A DNA stretch of 64,000 bases from Oscillospiraceae bacterium (GTDB lineage Bacteria; Bacillota; Clostridia; Oscillospirales; Oscillospiraceae): the NCBI GenBank assembly GCA_017620525.1, contig JAGAUY010000055.1:38714-102713 (forward strand), given 5' to 3'. The position numbers were made by a program, and so were the translations under genes. The notes beneath the pieces were generated by a model. The model was given only the letters and a program-made list of their open reading frames with translations, was not told where the DNA came from and searched no databases. Of this stretch, positions 43,032-51,212 are shown piece by piece. Numbering within the stretch: the stretch's first letter is position 1; each line of letters starts with the position of its first letter.

Positions 43032-43649
43032 TTGTTGCGGGAAGAAGCCATTTGCGGCCTGGTTCTTGCGGCAGGACTGTCCTCGCGCATGCAGGCATTC
43101 AAGCCGCTGATGCCTCTGCGGGGCAAGACGCTGATCGAAAATACCATCGACAGCATTTTTTCCTGCGGGGCAAAAAAAGTCGTCGTTGTCACCGGCCATC
43201 GCGCCGAAGAACTGGAGCCGATCCTGAAAAGCAGGTATGCGGACCGGGTCATCATTGCCCGAAACGCAGACTATGCCCGGACGGATATGCTCTGTTCCAT
43301 CCGCATCGGATGCCGCGCCATGCCGGAATGCGACGCCTTTTTCCTTCTGCCGGGAGATATGCCGGTGGTGCAGGAGAGTACGTTCCGCAGCCTCATGGAG
43401 CATAGAGGCCCGGAACCCAGCGTGATCTTTCCGACACTGGACGGCTATCGGAAACACCCGCCGCTGGTGGATTACCGCCTGGTGCCCAGGATCCTCTCCT
43501 TCAGCGGAGAAGGGGGCCTGCGGCAGCTGTGGAAAGAGCAGGAGTCCATCATTCGCACAGTTCCGGTGGATGATGCCGGAGTATGGGTGGATCTTGATAC
43601 CCGGCAGGACTACGAAAACTGCAAAGAACAATATGAAAAGAAACGTTAG
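43032..43649 (+). CDS. mocA: Molybdenum cofactor cytidylyltransferase (MocA type)
   Basis: A 205-residue nucleotidyltransferase. The NTP loop is LVLAAGLSSRMQAFKPLMPL, with Arg and Lys conserved and Gln in place of the common Gly; the Mg site is LLPGDMPVV and the C-terminal part carries DLDTRQDY. MocA transfers CMP to molybdopterin, making the dinucleotide used by xanthine-dehydrogenase-type enzymes, and the gene directly precedes such an enzyme. No ATG is available: TTG at 43032 follows AAAGGGGTGG and is the likely start, though neighbouring TTG at 43035 and the frame upstream to 43002 cannot be excluded. Fourteen bases separate it from the Mo-subunit gene. Confidence 0.85.
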   Translation: MLREEAICGLVLAAGLSSRMQAFKPLMPLRGKTLIENTIDSIFSCGAKKVVVVTGHRAEELEPILKSRYADRVIIARNADYARTDMLCSIRIGCRAMPECDAFFLLPGDMPVVQESTFRSLMEHRGPEPSVIFPTLDGYRKHPPLVDYRLVPRILSFSGEGGLRQLWKEQESIIRTVPVDDAGVWVDLDTRQDYENCKEQYEKKR

Positions 43650-43663
43650 GAGGTTTTATTTTC

Positions 43664-45784
43664 ATGGAAAAAATTAGTCAATCCGTTGTGAAAAAGGACC
43701 ACTTGCCCAAGATTACCGGACGTAGCTGCTACGTTGGCGACTACGTCGGCGATATTCTGGTCGGCAAGATGCTGCGCTCCAAGTATGCCCGCGCAAAGGT
43801 TCTGTCCGTCAAGGTGCCCGAGCTGCCCGAGGGCTACTACTATGTGGACCGCAACGATGTCCCCGGCGATAACAACGTCAACATCGTTATGGACGATACC
43901 CCCGTCTATGCCCGCGAGATCGTTGAGTATATCGGCGAGCCCATCGCTATGGTCTGCGGCCCCGATGAGGCTGTTGTCAAGGAAATCCTGTCCAAGATCG
44001 AAGTCGAGTACGAAGAGCTGGAGCCCCTGCTGGACCTGCGTCTGGCTACCGAGGCCCACTTTGACTACGAGTACGGCAAGGGCGACCTGGAGAAGGCTTT
44101 CGCTGAGGCTGACAAGGTTTACGTCGAAGAGTTTGAGACTGGCTACCAGGATCAGGCTTACATCGAGTGCCAGGGCATGATGGCCGAGCCCGAGGCTGAC
44201 GGCCGTATGTTCGTCCATGGTTCCATGCAGTGTGCTTACTACGTCCACGGCGCAGTCGCCCGTGTTCTGGGTTGCGGCCCCTCCGGCGTCCATGTTCTGC
44301 AGGACGTTACCGGCGGCGGTTTCGGCGGTAAGGAAGCATTCCCCTCCATCCTGGGCAGCCAGGTTGCTGTTGCTGCAAAGAAGGCTGGCAAGGCTGTTCG
44401 CTGCATCTTCGACCGTGACGAGGACCTGGAATTCTCCTCCAAGCGTCACCCCTCTCTGAATACCTACAAGATCGCTGTCAAGGATGGCAAGATCACCGCT
44501 ATGGACATCGATGTTAAGTTCAACGGCGGCGCTTACACCACCCTGTCCGCAGTCGTTCTGCAGCGTGGTATCATCGCTGCTTCCGGTGTTTACAATGTTC
44601 CCAACCTGCACGTTCGCGGCCGCGCTCTGAAGACCAACTCTACTCCTTCCGGCGCATACCGTGGTTTCGGCGCTCCTCAGACCTTCTTCTCTGTTGAGAT
44701 GTTCATGAACCACATCGCTCAGGATCTGGGCATTGACTCCATCGACTTCAAGCTGGCAAATGTTGTCAAGCAGGGCGATGGCACCTCCACCTCCGGTATC
44801 TACCACTTCCCCGTGCCTCTGGTCGACATGCTGAACGAAGTCGATGCAAAGACAGACCTGTTCAAGAAGCACAAGGAGTACTCCAAGCCTCAGACCGGCC
44901 GTTACCGCAAGGGTATCGGTATGTCCTGGTACTTCCACGGCGCCGGCTTCACCGGCTCCGGCGAGCGTGACCACATCAAGGCTGTTGCCAAGCTGCACAA
45001 GTATCCCGACGGCTCCGTCGAGGTTCTGGCATGTAACGGTGAAATCGGCCAGGGTCTGCGTACCACCTTCCCCAAGATCGTTGCTCATGAGCTGAACATC
45101 CCCCTGGAGAAGGTCTACTACGATCATCCCGACACCGCCCGCGTGCCCGACTCCGGTCCTACCGTCGCTTCCCGTTCTCTGATGGTCGTCGGCGAACTGC
45201 TGCGCCGCGCTGCCATCAAGCTGCGTGATGTTTGGGTTGACGGTGAAGATCAGATCGTCACCGAGAACTTCAAGGAACCCGACTTCATGATCCCCTTCTA
45301 TATCGACAAGTTCCAGGGCGATGCATATCCCACCTACGCATGGGCTGTCAACGCCATCGAGGTCGAGGTCGACACCTACACCGGCGTCACCAAGATCGTC
45401 AATGCTACCGGTAACTTCGACGTCGGTACTCCCATTGACTGGAACATCGTCATGGGCCAGATGGAAGGCGGCTTCCTGCAGGGCATCGGCTACACTTCCA
45501 CTGAGAAGATCTACTATGACAACAAGGGCCGTATGCGCAACACCACCTTCTCCGACTACCTGATTCCCACTTCCAAGGACGTTGTCGATCTGAACTGCAT
45601 GCTGCATGTTGAGAAGTACCCCAACGGTCCCTACGGCGCAAAGGGCGCAGGCGAGCTGCCTCTGGTTGGCGCTCCCGGTGCATTCGTGGAAGCAGTCGAA
45701 ATGGCTCTGGGCGCAGGCCACAAGATCAACCACATGCCCTTCAACGCTGAAGAAGTTATCAAAGAACTGAGCAAGGAGGTCTAA
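43664..45784 (+). CDS. Xanthine-dehydrogenase-family molybdenum-binding subunit
   Basis: A 706-residue subunit. It has the alpha/beta hammerhead domain (about 17-125) and the Mo-binding domains; GGGFGGKEAFPS (about 213-224), SGAYRGFGAPQ and the final GAKGAGELPLVGAPGAF contain the typical pterin contacts and the catalytic Glu (GELPL). The specific substrate, a purine or another heterocycle, cannot be told. It is followed closely by the 2Fe-2S and FAD subunits, in the order Mo, FeS, FAD. Codon use is as biased as in mop, so high expression is expected. TTAGGAGGTTTTATTTTC precedes the ATG. No in-frame UGA suggests selenocysteine; selenium, if present, would be labile. Confidence 0.9.
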   Translation: MEKISQSVVKKDHLPKITGRSCYVGDYVGDILVGKMLRSKYARAKVLSVKVPELPEGYYYVDRNDVPGDNNVNIVMDDTPVYAREIVEYIGEPIAMVCGPDEAVVKEILSKIEVEYEELEPLLDLRLATEAHFDYEYGKGDLEKAFAEADKVYVEEFETGYQDQAYIECQGMMAEPEADGRMFVHGSMQCAYYVHGAVARVLGCGPSGVHVLQDVTGGGFGGKEAFPSILGSQVAVAAKKAGKAVRCIFDRDEDLEFSSKRHPSLNTYKIAVKDGKITAMDIDVKFNGGAYTTLSAVVLQRGIIAASGVYNVPNLHVRGRALKTNSTPSGAYRGFGAPQTFFSVEMFMNHIAQDLGIDSIDFKLANVVKQGDGTSTSGIYHFPVPLVDMLNEVDAKTDLFKKHKEYSKPQTGRYRKGIGMSWYFHGAGFTGSGERDHIKAVAKLHKYPDGSVEVLACNGEIGQGLRTTFPKIVAHELNIPLEKVYYDHPDTARVPDSGPTVASRSLMVVGELLRRAAIKLRDVWVDGEDQIVTENFKEPDFMIPFYIDKFQGDAYPTYAWAVNAIEVEVDTYTGVTKIVNATGNFDVGTPIDWNIVMGQMEGGFLQGIGYTSTEKIYYDNKGRMRNTTFSDYLIPTSKDVVDLNCMLHVEKYPNGPYGAKGAGELPLVGAPGAFVEAVEMALGAGHKINHMPFNAEEVIKELSKEV

Positions 45785-45790
45785 TCTAAG

Positions 45791-46264
45791 ATGGATGCAA
45801 TCAAGTTTGTTCTTAACGGTGTAGAAGTTGCCTACGAAGGCAGCGCTACCGACCGTCTGCTGGATGTCCTGAGAGACACCTATGGCACCAAGAGCGTCAA
45901 GTGCGGCTGCAAGGAAGGCGAATGCGGCGCTTGCTCCGTCCTGATCGACGGCACCCTGATCAACTCCTGCTGTGTCGCAATGGGCGCTGTTGACGGCTGC
46001 TCCATCGTGACTGTGGAAGGCTTCCGTGAGACCGAGCGCTTTGCAGCTCTGGAGAAGGCTTTTGCCGGTATCTCCGCTGTTCAGTGCGGTTTCTGCATCC
46101 CCGGCATGATCCTGGCTGCTGAAGCACTGCTGTCCAAGAACCCCCATCCCACCACCGACGAGATCCGTGAAGGCCTGTCCGGCAACCTGTGCCGCTGCAC
46201 CGGCTACAACGCCATCGTCTCCGCTATCAACACTGCTGCAAAGGAGGGCAATGGTTTATGGTAA
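45791..46264 (+). CDS. Xanthine-dehydrogenase-family [2Fe-2S] subunit
   Basis: A 157-residue subunit with both clusters of the family: [13 protein letters not shown] and the later NSCC for the plant-type ferredoxin cluster (about 38-62), and QCGFCIPG plus NLCRCTGYN for the alpha-helical second cluster (about 97-140). It passes electrons from the Mo centre to FAD. The gene begins six bases after the Mo subunit and overlaps the FAD subunit start by seven bases. Confidence 0.93.
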   Translation: MDAIKFVLNGVEVAYEGSATDRLLDVLRDTYGTKSVKCGCKEGECGACSVLIDGTLINSCCVAMGAVDGCSIVTVEGFRETERFAALEKAFAGISAVQCGFCIPGMILAAEALLSKNPHPTTDEIREGLSGNLCRCTGYNAIVSAINTAAKEGNGLW

Positions 46265-47076
46265 ACGGTTACGCACCTAAGTGCCTGCAGGAGGCACTGG
46301 AGATTCGTGCCGCTCACGACGTAGTTCCCTACGCCGGCGGTACCGACCTGATGGTCGAGAATCGCCCCAATGTTACCTACCTGTTCCTGAACAAGATCCC
46401 CGAGCTGAAGCAGGTCGTGGTTGATGACAACTACATCCGCATCGGTTCCGGCGTCACTTTCACCGAGGCTATCGCCAATGAGAATGTTCCTCAGCTGATG
46501 AAGGAAGCCATCTCCCGCATCGCTGCCTGCGCTATCCGTAACGCCGGCACCTTCGGTGGCAACCTGGGCAACGGCTCCGCAAAGGCTGACTCTGTCCTGA
46601 TTGAGTTCGTCTCCGGCGCAAAGCTGCGTCTGCTGAGCGTCAAGGGTGAGCGCATCGTTGACGTTGAGAAGTTCTACCTGGGCCGCAAGAAGCTGGACCT
46701 GGGCTCCGACGAGATCATCGCCGAAGTTCTGCTGCCCAAGACCGGCCTCGAGAACTACTACTACGAGAAGGTCGGCGGCCGTAATGCCCTGGCTATCTCC
46801 CGCGTTTCCTTCGCCGGTGTCTTCGAAGAGAAGGACGGCAAGATCGTCAACATCGCTGCTGCATTCGGTGCAGTTGCTGACACTGTCCTGCGTTACCGCG
46901 ACATCGAGGCCATGCTGATCGGCAAGACCATCGAAGAGGCTAAGGCAATGAAGGCTGAATACATCCAGGCTTACTCTGACCGGATGGTTCTGACCCGCGG
47001 CCGTGTCTCCGCTGAATATCGTAAGACTGTCTGCATGAACCTGCTGGGCGAGTTCCTGTCCAAGTTCGGCATCTAA
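46258..47076 (+). CDS. Xanthine-dehydrogenase-family FAD-binding subunit
   Basis: A 272-residue FAD subunit. PYAGGTDLMV (about 23-32) and AIRNAGTFGGNLGNGSAKAD (about 92-111) are the two FAD-binding stretches of the PCMH/CO-dehydrogenase flavoprotein family; the C-terminal part is the usual CODH-type FAD C domain. It would deliver electrons to NAD+ or another acceptor. AAAGGAGGGCAATGGTTT precedes the ATG at 46258, which overlaps the end of the [2Fe-2S] gene. Confidence 0.92.
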   Translation: MVNGYAPKCLQEALEIRAAHDVVPYAGGTDLMVENRPNVTYLFLNKIPELKQVVVDDNYIRIGSGVTFTEAIANENVPQLMKEAISRIAACAIRNAGTFGGNLGNGSAKADSVLIEFVSGAKLRLLSVKGERIVDVEKFYLGRKKLDLGSDEIIAEVLLPKTGLENYYYEKVGGRNALAISRVSFAGVFEEKDGKIVNIAAAFGAVADTVLRYRDIEAMLIGKTIEEAKAMKAEYIQAYSDRMVLTRGRVSAEYRKTVCMNLLGEFLSKFGI

Positions 47077-47090
47077 TTGTCTAAAAAGGG

Positions 47091-47121
47091 CCGCGCAGTC
47101 CATTCGGGCTGCGCGGTTTTT
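47091..47121 (+). terminator. Intrinsic terminator after the xdh genes
   Basis: CCGCGCAG (47091-47098) pairs with CTGCGCGG (47109-47116), then TTTTTC. The next gene starts only 15 bases later, so it depends on readthrough or an unseen promoter. Confidence 0.85.
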
Positions 47122-47135
47122 CTAAGAGGGCTATT

Positions 47136-48053
47136 ATGTATTTTGTGACTGTCAATGGCAAGGAATATGTCACCGCCCATGATAAGGCACTGGTGACATT
47201 CCTGCGTGATGAACTGAATATGACCGGCACTAAGGACGCCGAGAACGCGGACTGGGTGCTGGTGGATGGTGTGAAGACCTCTGCCCGCGCTGTCAGACTC
47301 AGCGCCCTGAAGGGTAAAGAGATTCAGACCATCGAGGGATTTGATGATGCGCTTGTAAGGTCCATTGCCGCTCACCTGACGGAACGCGGCGGGATCGGCA
47401 GCGGCTTTTTTGCTCCCGGCATGGCAATTTCTGCCAAGGATACGCCGTTTTGTGAAAACGCACCGGAGACAGACTCCGGGACGCTGGAAAAAGTGAGCGG
47501 AAAGCGGATCTTCGCGGATGATGTGAACGTGCCGCGACAGGTATATGTCCGTCCCGTTTTCGCGAAAAATGTCGGCGCGAAGATTACAAAGATCGACTTC
47601 AGCCGGGCACTGGAAAATGTCCGCTTCGGAGACTGCATTCAGAAGGCGGATATCCCGGGCACCTTTGACGGCATGATCGGTGTGGGTGATACCGTCTCGA
47701 ATACGGAGGAGGTAGCCGCACTGGTGGTGACCACTTATCTAGCCGAAATGAATGCACTGTGCGCGCTGATCAATATTGAATATGACGCTGCGTGTGAGCA
47801 TCCCGCGCGTCCGGTACCCGCAATGCCGGAATGTGCGACGGTTCTCTACAGCGATGATGATACACTGACCGTTTATACCAACGGCGACGATCCGGAGCAG
47901 ATCCGCAGAGACTGCGCCGCGGCGCTGGACATCCCGGCAGACTGGATCACCTGTGTGTCCAGTCCTGTGGAAGGGGCGAAGGCTGGCAGAGCCGAAGTGT
48001 TTGCAGCACTGGTCGCATGGTTGACCCAGCAGTCGGCAAAAGTGAAATTCTGA
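47136..48053 (+). CDS. Cluster-less paralogue of molybdenum hydroxylase (Fe-S cysteines lost)
   Basis: A 305-residue protein whose order follows the N-terminal part of Mop: a ferredoxin-like domain (1-75), the second cluster domain region (about 75-100) and the hammerhead domain of the Mo-binding part (about 115-225). No cluster ligand survives: the CxxxxCxxC stretch is TGTKDAENADW, and [10 protein letters not shown] is IGSGFFAPG. The Mo-binding domains with the catalytic Glu are absent. The frame is intact and AAGAGGGCTATT precedes the ATG, so it is likely expressed rather than a pseudogene. It may act as scaffold, decoy or regulator for the xdh enzyme. A fold comparison would settle the relation. 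Confidence 0.7.
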   Translation: MYFVTVNGKEYVTAHDKALVTFLRDELNMTGTKDAENADWVLVDGVKTSARAVRLSALKGKEIQTIEGFDDALVRSIAAHLTERGGIGSGFFAPGMAISAKDTPFCENAPETDSGTLEKVSGKRIFADDVNVPRQVYVRPVFAKNVGAKITKIDFSRALENVRFGDCIQKADIPGTFDGMIGVGDTVSNTEEVAALVVTTYLAEMNALCALINIEYDAACEHPARPVPAMPECATVLYSDDDTLTVYTNGDDPEQIRRDCAAALDIPADWITCVSSPVEGAKAGRAEVFAALVAWLTQQSAKVKF

Positions 48054-48061
48054 ACAGAAAA

Positions 48062-48097
48062 GTCATTGCGGACCGGTCTGTACCGGCCCGCAATGAC
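48062..48097. terminator. Hairpin between convergent genes
   Basis: GTCATTGCGGACCGGT (48062-48077) pairs with ACCGGCCCGCAATGAC (48082-48097) with one mismatch. On the minus strand TTTTCTG follows, so it mainly serves the gene at 48110. Confidence 0.75.
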
Positions 48098-48109
48098 AGC
48101 GGCTTCCAT

Positions 48110-48790
48110 TTACTGAATATAGTAATCTGCGTAGAATGCGGTGACATTTTGCATGCCGACAATGTTGGCGGCGGTGAGGAAGTCCTCGAAATCCTCGGGA
48201 TGCTCGGCTTCATTCCGGGCGATGGCTTCCATGCAGTCGGCGACGCAGATATAAGGCATGGTGCAGGGCAGGATGTAGGTCATCTGCTTGGCAGTCTGAT
48301 AGGAGGAACGGACGAACTTGCCCAGCTCCTTGCCGTGCAGCCCTTCAATGTCGCCCACCACGATGCAGCCGCAGACGGAGATGTTCTTCAGCTGCTTGAT
48401 GTCGTGGACCATGCCGCGGAGCTGGCTCGTGGTGATGGCGTTGTGCCTGCTGTTGGCAAAGTCATCGGCGACAATCCGGAGGCCCACCATAGTCAGGTGA
48501 CCGTCACCGGCGGCGGGAGCAGCGCATTCATTGATGGCGATCAGGTCTTCCATGGACTCTGCCACAATGCGGCATTTGCCCAGTACGGCGGTGGTATCGG
48601 CGGCAGTGTGGGCGGTGAAGAAAATCTCACGGCGGCCCAGACCCAGCGCGGCGGCAGCCAGAACTTCTTCAGCGCTCCGGGCTTCGATGACACCGCAGCC
48701 TCTGAGATCGGCAGCATGATCAATGCCGGCCATCAGATAAAATTCAGGCAGCAGACCCATCAGTCTGCGTTTTTCATTAAAAGAAATCAT
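48110..48790 (-). CDS. Protein resembling part of a fold-III racemase/decarboxylase barrel
   Basis: A 226-residue protein. Segments such as GVIEARSAEEVLAAAALG, IFFTAHTA and MVGLRIVADDF recall the TIM barrel of alanine racemase or diaminopimelate decarboxylase, where they follow the PLP lysine. The N-terminal strand with that lysine (compare KADAYGHG in alr at 1-145) is missing, and no C-terminal beta domain is present. It could be a catalytically dead barrel or a different enzyme with a similar pattern. AAAGGATAATAACTTT precedes the ATG. It stands alone between the xdh paralogue and the LysR gene, and the assignment is tentative. Confidence 0.5.
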   Translation of the reverse strand: MISFNEKRRLMGLLPEFYLMAGIDHAADLRGCGVIEARSAEEVLAAAALGLGRREIFFTAHTAADTTAVLGKCRIVAESMEDLIAINECAAPAAGDGHLTMVGLRIVADDFANSRHNAITTSQLRGMVHDIKQLKNISVCGCIVVGDIEGLHGKELGKFVRSSYQTAKQMTYILPCTMPYICVADCMEAIARNEAEHPEDFEDFLTAANIVGMQNVTAFYADYYIQ

Positions 48791-48939
48791 AAAGTTATTA
48801 TCCTTTCTAATTTTTGAGTATTATAACATAGAAAACATCACTTGTAAATCGGCGAGCCGGCAGCAAAACGGTTCGGATGTTATGAGTTTTATGATAAATC
48901 AAGACCCATTTATTCATTTGCCTCAGGAGGATTCCCAAT

Positions 48940-49827
48940 ATGGATTTCAGACAACTTAAGTCCTTTGCGGCAGTTGTGGAATATAAAAGCTTTTCAAAAG
49001 CGGCGGAGCGGCTGAGCAGCGCCCAGCCGACCATCAGTACCCATGTGCGCATGCTTGAGGAAGAACTGCAGACCCAGTTGATCCTGCGCACCACCAAGAG
49101 CATTGAGATTACGCCCCAGGGATGGGAGGCGTACAAATATGCCAGGAAAATCCTGGATTTGCGGGAGTGCATTATGCAGAACTGTTCGGCTGATGCACGG
49201 CAGATCATTCGGGTGGGCGCGTCCACCATTCCTGCTACATACATTCTCCCGGAGATCCTGCCCAAATACAGCCTGATGGAGCCGGACGCTTATTTTGTGG
49301 TGAACCAGTCTGACAGCAAAAGCGTCATTGAGGGCCTTATGGACGGCCAGTTCGATGTGGGCTTGACCGGCATGGCGGCGGAGAAGGAAGACCTGACGTT
49401 CATTCCCCTGTGCAAAAGCAGGACCATTCTCATCGCGCCGGTCAATGAACGGTATCTGAAAATGCAGCGGGGGAAAGCCGATCTGGAAGAGCTGTTGAAG
49501 GAACCTATTGTTCTGCGGGAACGCGGCAGCAAAAAGAGTGCCAACCAGCTGCTGGAGCGGATGGGAATTGATGAAGGTGAACTTCAGGTGGTTGCCCGGG
49601 TTAACGATCAGGAAGCGGTAAAGAATATGGTTGTACGGGGAATCGGTATTTCCTTCATCTCCGAAATTGCCGCCCGGGATCTGATCCGGGAGCGGCGGCT
49701 GCTGAAATTTGAGCTGCCCGATCAGGGAGAGCCGCAGCAGATGTACCTGGTGTACCGCCATCGTTTTGGCGCTCAGAAGAAGGTAGAGAAATTCATCAAG
49801 TTTTTGTCTCAGTATGAGGTGCTGTAA
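48940..49827 (+). CDS. LysR-family transcriptional regulator (selenium-metabolism-associated type)
   Basis: A 295-residue LysR protein. The winged HTH is at 1-65 (FAAVVEYKSFSKAAERLSSAQ, then QPTISTHVRMLEEEL). Residues about 90-290 form the effector-binding domain. It resembles the LysR subgroup found beside selenium-dependent molybdenum hydroxylase and selenium genes, though this is memory of the family and not a search result. CTCAGGAGGATTCCCAAT precedes the ATG. The stop shares a base with the next gene (TAATG), so the regulator is co-translated with a vWA/MoxR module. Confidence 0.85.
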   Translation: MDFRQLKSFAAVVEYKSFSKAAERLSSAQPTISTHVRMLEEELQTQLILRTTKSIEITPQGWEAYKYARKILDLRECIMQNCSADARQIIRVGASTIPATYILPEILPKYSLMEPDAYFVVNQSDSKSVIEGLMDGQFDVGLTGMAAEKEDLTFIPLCKSRTILIAPVNERYLKMQRGKADLEELLKEPIVLRERGSKKSANQLLERMGIDEGELQVVARVNDQEAVKNMVVRGIGISFISEIAARDLIRERRLLKFELPDQGEPQQMYLVYRHRFGAQKKVEKFIKFLSQYEVL

Positions 49828-51146
49828 TGTCCCACAGTTTCTTGTCGGTCAGTCCTGAAGAATATGCCAGAGCGGTGAAGCTGTCCGGCGAGGTCCTGGA
49901 GCAGGCCCGCAGCACGCTGCGGATGAATCTGCGCTTCCTGGACGGAGCGCTGAACCGGCTGAGAACCTGTACCCATCCGCAGATCGTGTTTGCCACAGAC
50001 GGACAGATATTGCATTACGAACCTTTTTCCCTGCTGAAGCGCTACCGCAGGGAACCGGACGCGGTGACCCGGGATTATCTTCATGTGCTGCTGCACTGCC
50101 TGCTGCGGCACACGTTTCTGCATGACGCGCCGGAGCGCTCTTTGTGGGATCTTTCCTGCGATATCGCGGTGGAGTCGGTGATTTCCGGACTGGGGCTGGA
50201 GGCGGTTACGGCGCAGCGGCAGAATAAGCAGAAGACGGTCATCGAAGATCTTCGCAGACAGTTGAAGTTTTTGACGGCGGAAAAGTTGTACCGCCATTTT
50301 CAGGAGCAGCCGCCGAAGCTGCTCAATGATCTGAAAGTCCTTTTCCGGGCGGATGACCATGGCCTGTGGTATCAGGAGTCCGGCTTCGACCCCACTGCCG
50401 CCGGCGGACGGGGACAGGCGGAGCGGGAATGGGCAGAGCTGTCCCGCTATGTCCAGGCGGATATGGAGATATTCTCCCGTTGCCGGGGAGAACAGGCCGG
50501 GGGCTTGATGCAAAATCTTGCCGCCGTAAACCGGGAACGCTATGACTATACCTCCTTTTTGCGCAAGTTCGCCTCCAGAGGTGAGGTCATGAAGCTGGAT
50601 CTGGACGAATTTGACTATATTTTTTACACTTACGGTCTGAAACTTTACGGTAATATCCCCTTGATCGAGCCGCTGGAATACAAGGATGTCCGGCAGATCC
50701 GGGAGCTTGTCATTGCCATCGATACTTCCGGCTCCGTCAAGGGCGATCTGGTGCAGGCCTTTGTGCAGAAAACCTACAATATTTTGAAGGAAGCGGAGAA
50801 TTTTGCGTCCCGGATCAATCTGCACATCATTCAGTGCGATCAGCAGATCTGGGAGGACGCAAAAATCACAACCCGGGAGGAATTCGACCGGTATCTTGAG
50901 ACTATGACGCTGAAGGGGTTCGGCGGTACGGATTTCCGGCCGGTGTTTTCCCATGTGCAGGAGCTGCTCAGGAAGCAGGAATTTACGAATCTGAAGGGTA
51001 TGATCTATTTTACCGACGGACTGGGCATCTATCCGGAGCAAAAGCCGGACTTCGACACGGCATTCGTCTTCCTGGATGAGGATTACCGGGATCTGAATGT
51101 ACCCCCCTGGGCTATGAAGCTGGTTCTCCGTCCGGAAGAGATTTGA
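49827..51146 (+). CDS. vWA protein with DUF2201 metallopeptidase-like domain (CoxE-like)
   Basis: A 439-residue protein of the COG3864 type. The N-terminal half (1-250) is the DUF2201 putative metallopeptidase-like domain, with LHCLLRHTFLHD as a possible HxxxxxH/HxxxxH zinc site. The C-terminal half (about 285-435) is a vWA domain with VIAIDTSGSVKG (MIDAS DxSGS) and YFTDGLG. Such proteins pair with MoxR AAA+ ATPases as chaperone modules; the partner lies two genes downstream. It is the second gene in the LysR unit. Confidence 0.82.
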   Translation: MSHSFLSVSPEEYARAVKLSGEVLEQARSTLRMNLRFLDGALNRLRTCTHPQIVFATDGQILHYEPFSLLKRYRREPDAVTRDYLHVLLHCLLRHTFLHDAPERSLWDLSCDIAVESVISGLGLEAVTAQRQNKQKTVIEDLRRQLKFLTAEKLYRHFQEQPPKLLNDLKVLFRADDHGLWYQESGFDPTAAGGRGQAEREWAELSRYVQADMEIFSRCRGEQAGGLMQNLAAVNRERYDYTSFLRKFASRGEVMKLDLDEFDYIFYTYGLKLYGNIPLIEPLEYKDVRQIRELVIAIDTSGSVKGDLVQAFVQKTYNILKEAENFASRINLHIIQCDQQIWEDAKITTREEFDRYLETMTLKGFGGTDFRPVFSHVQELLRKQEFTNLKGMIYFTDGLGIYPEQKPDFDTAFVFLDEDYRDLNVPPWAMKLVLRPEEI

Positions 51147-51212
51147 ACCCCGGCCGCTGCCGGGGATCATCCCATGGCGGCGGACCGCAGATTCCCCGAA
51201 GAGGTGAAGATC

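Noticed and set aside
43646-46147. An 833-codon open frame on the minus strand opposite the xdh genes.
   Set aside because: Shadow of the biased plus-strand genes; it spans two of them and has no domain or RBS.
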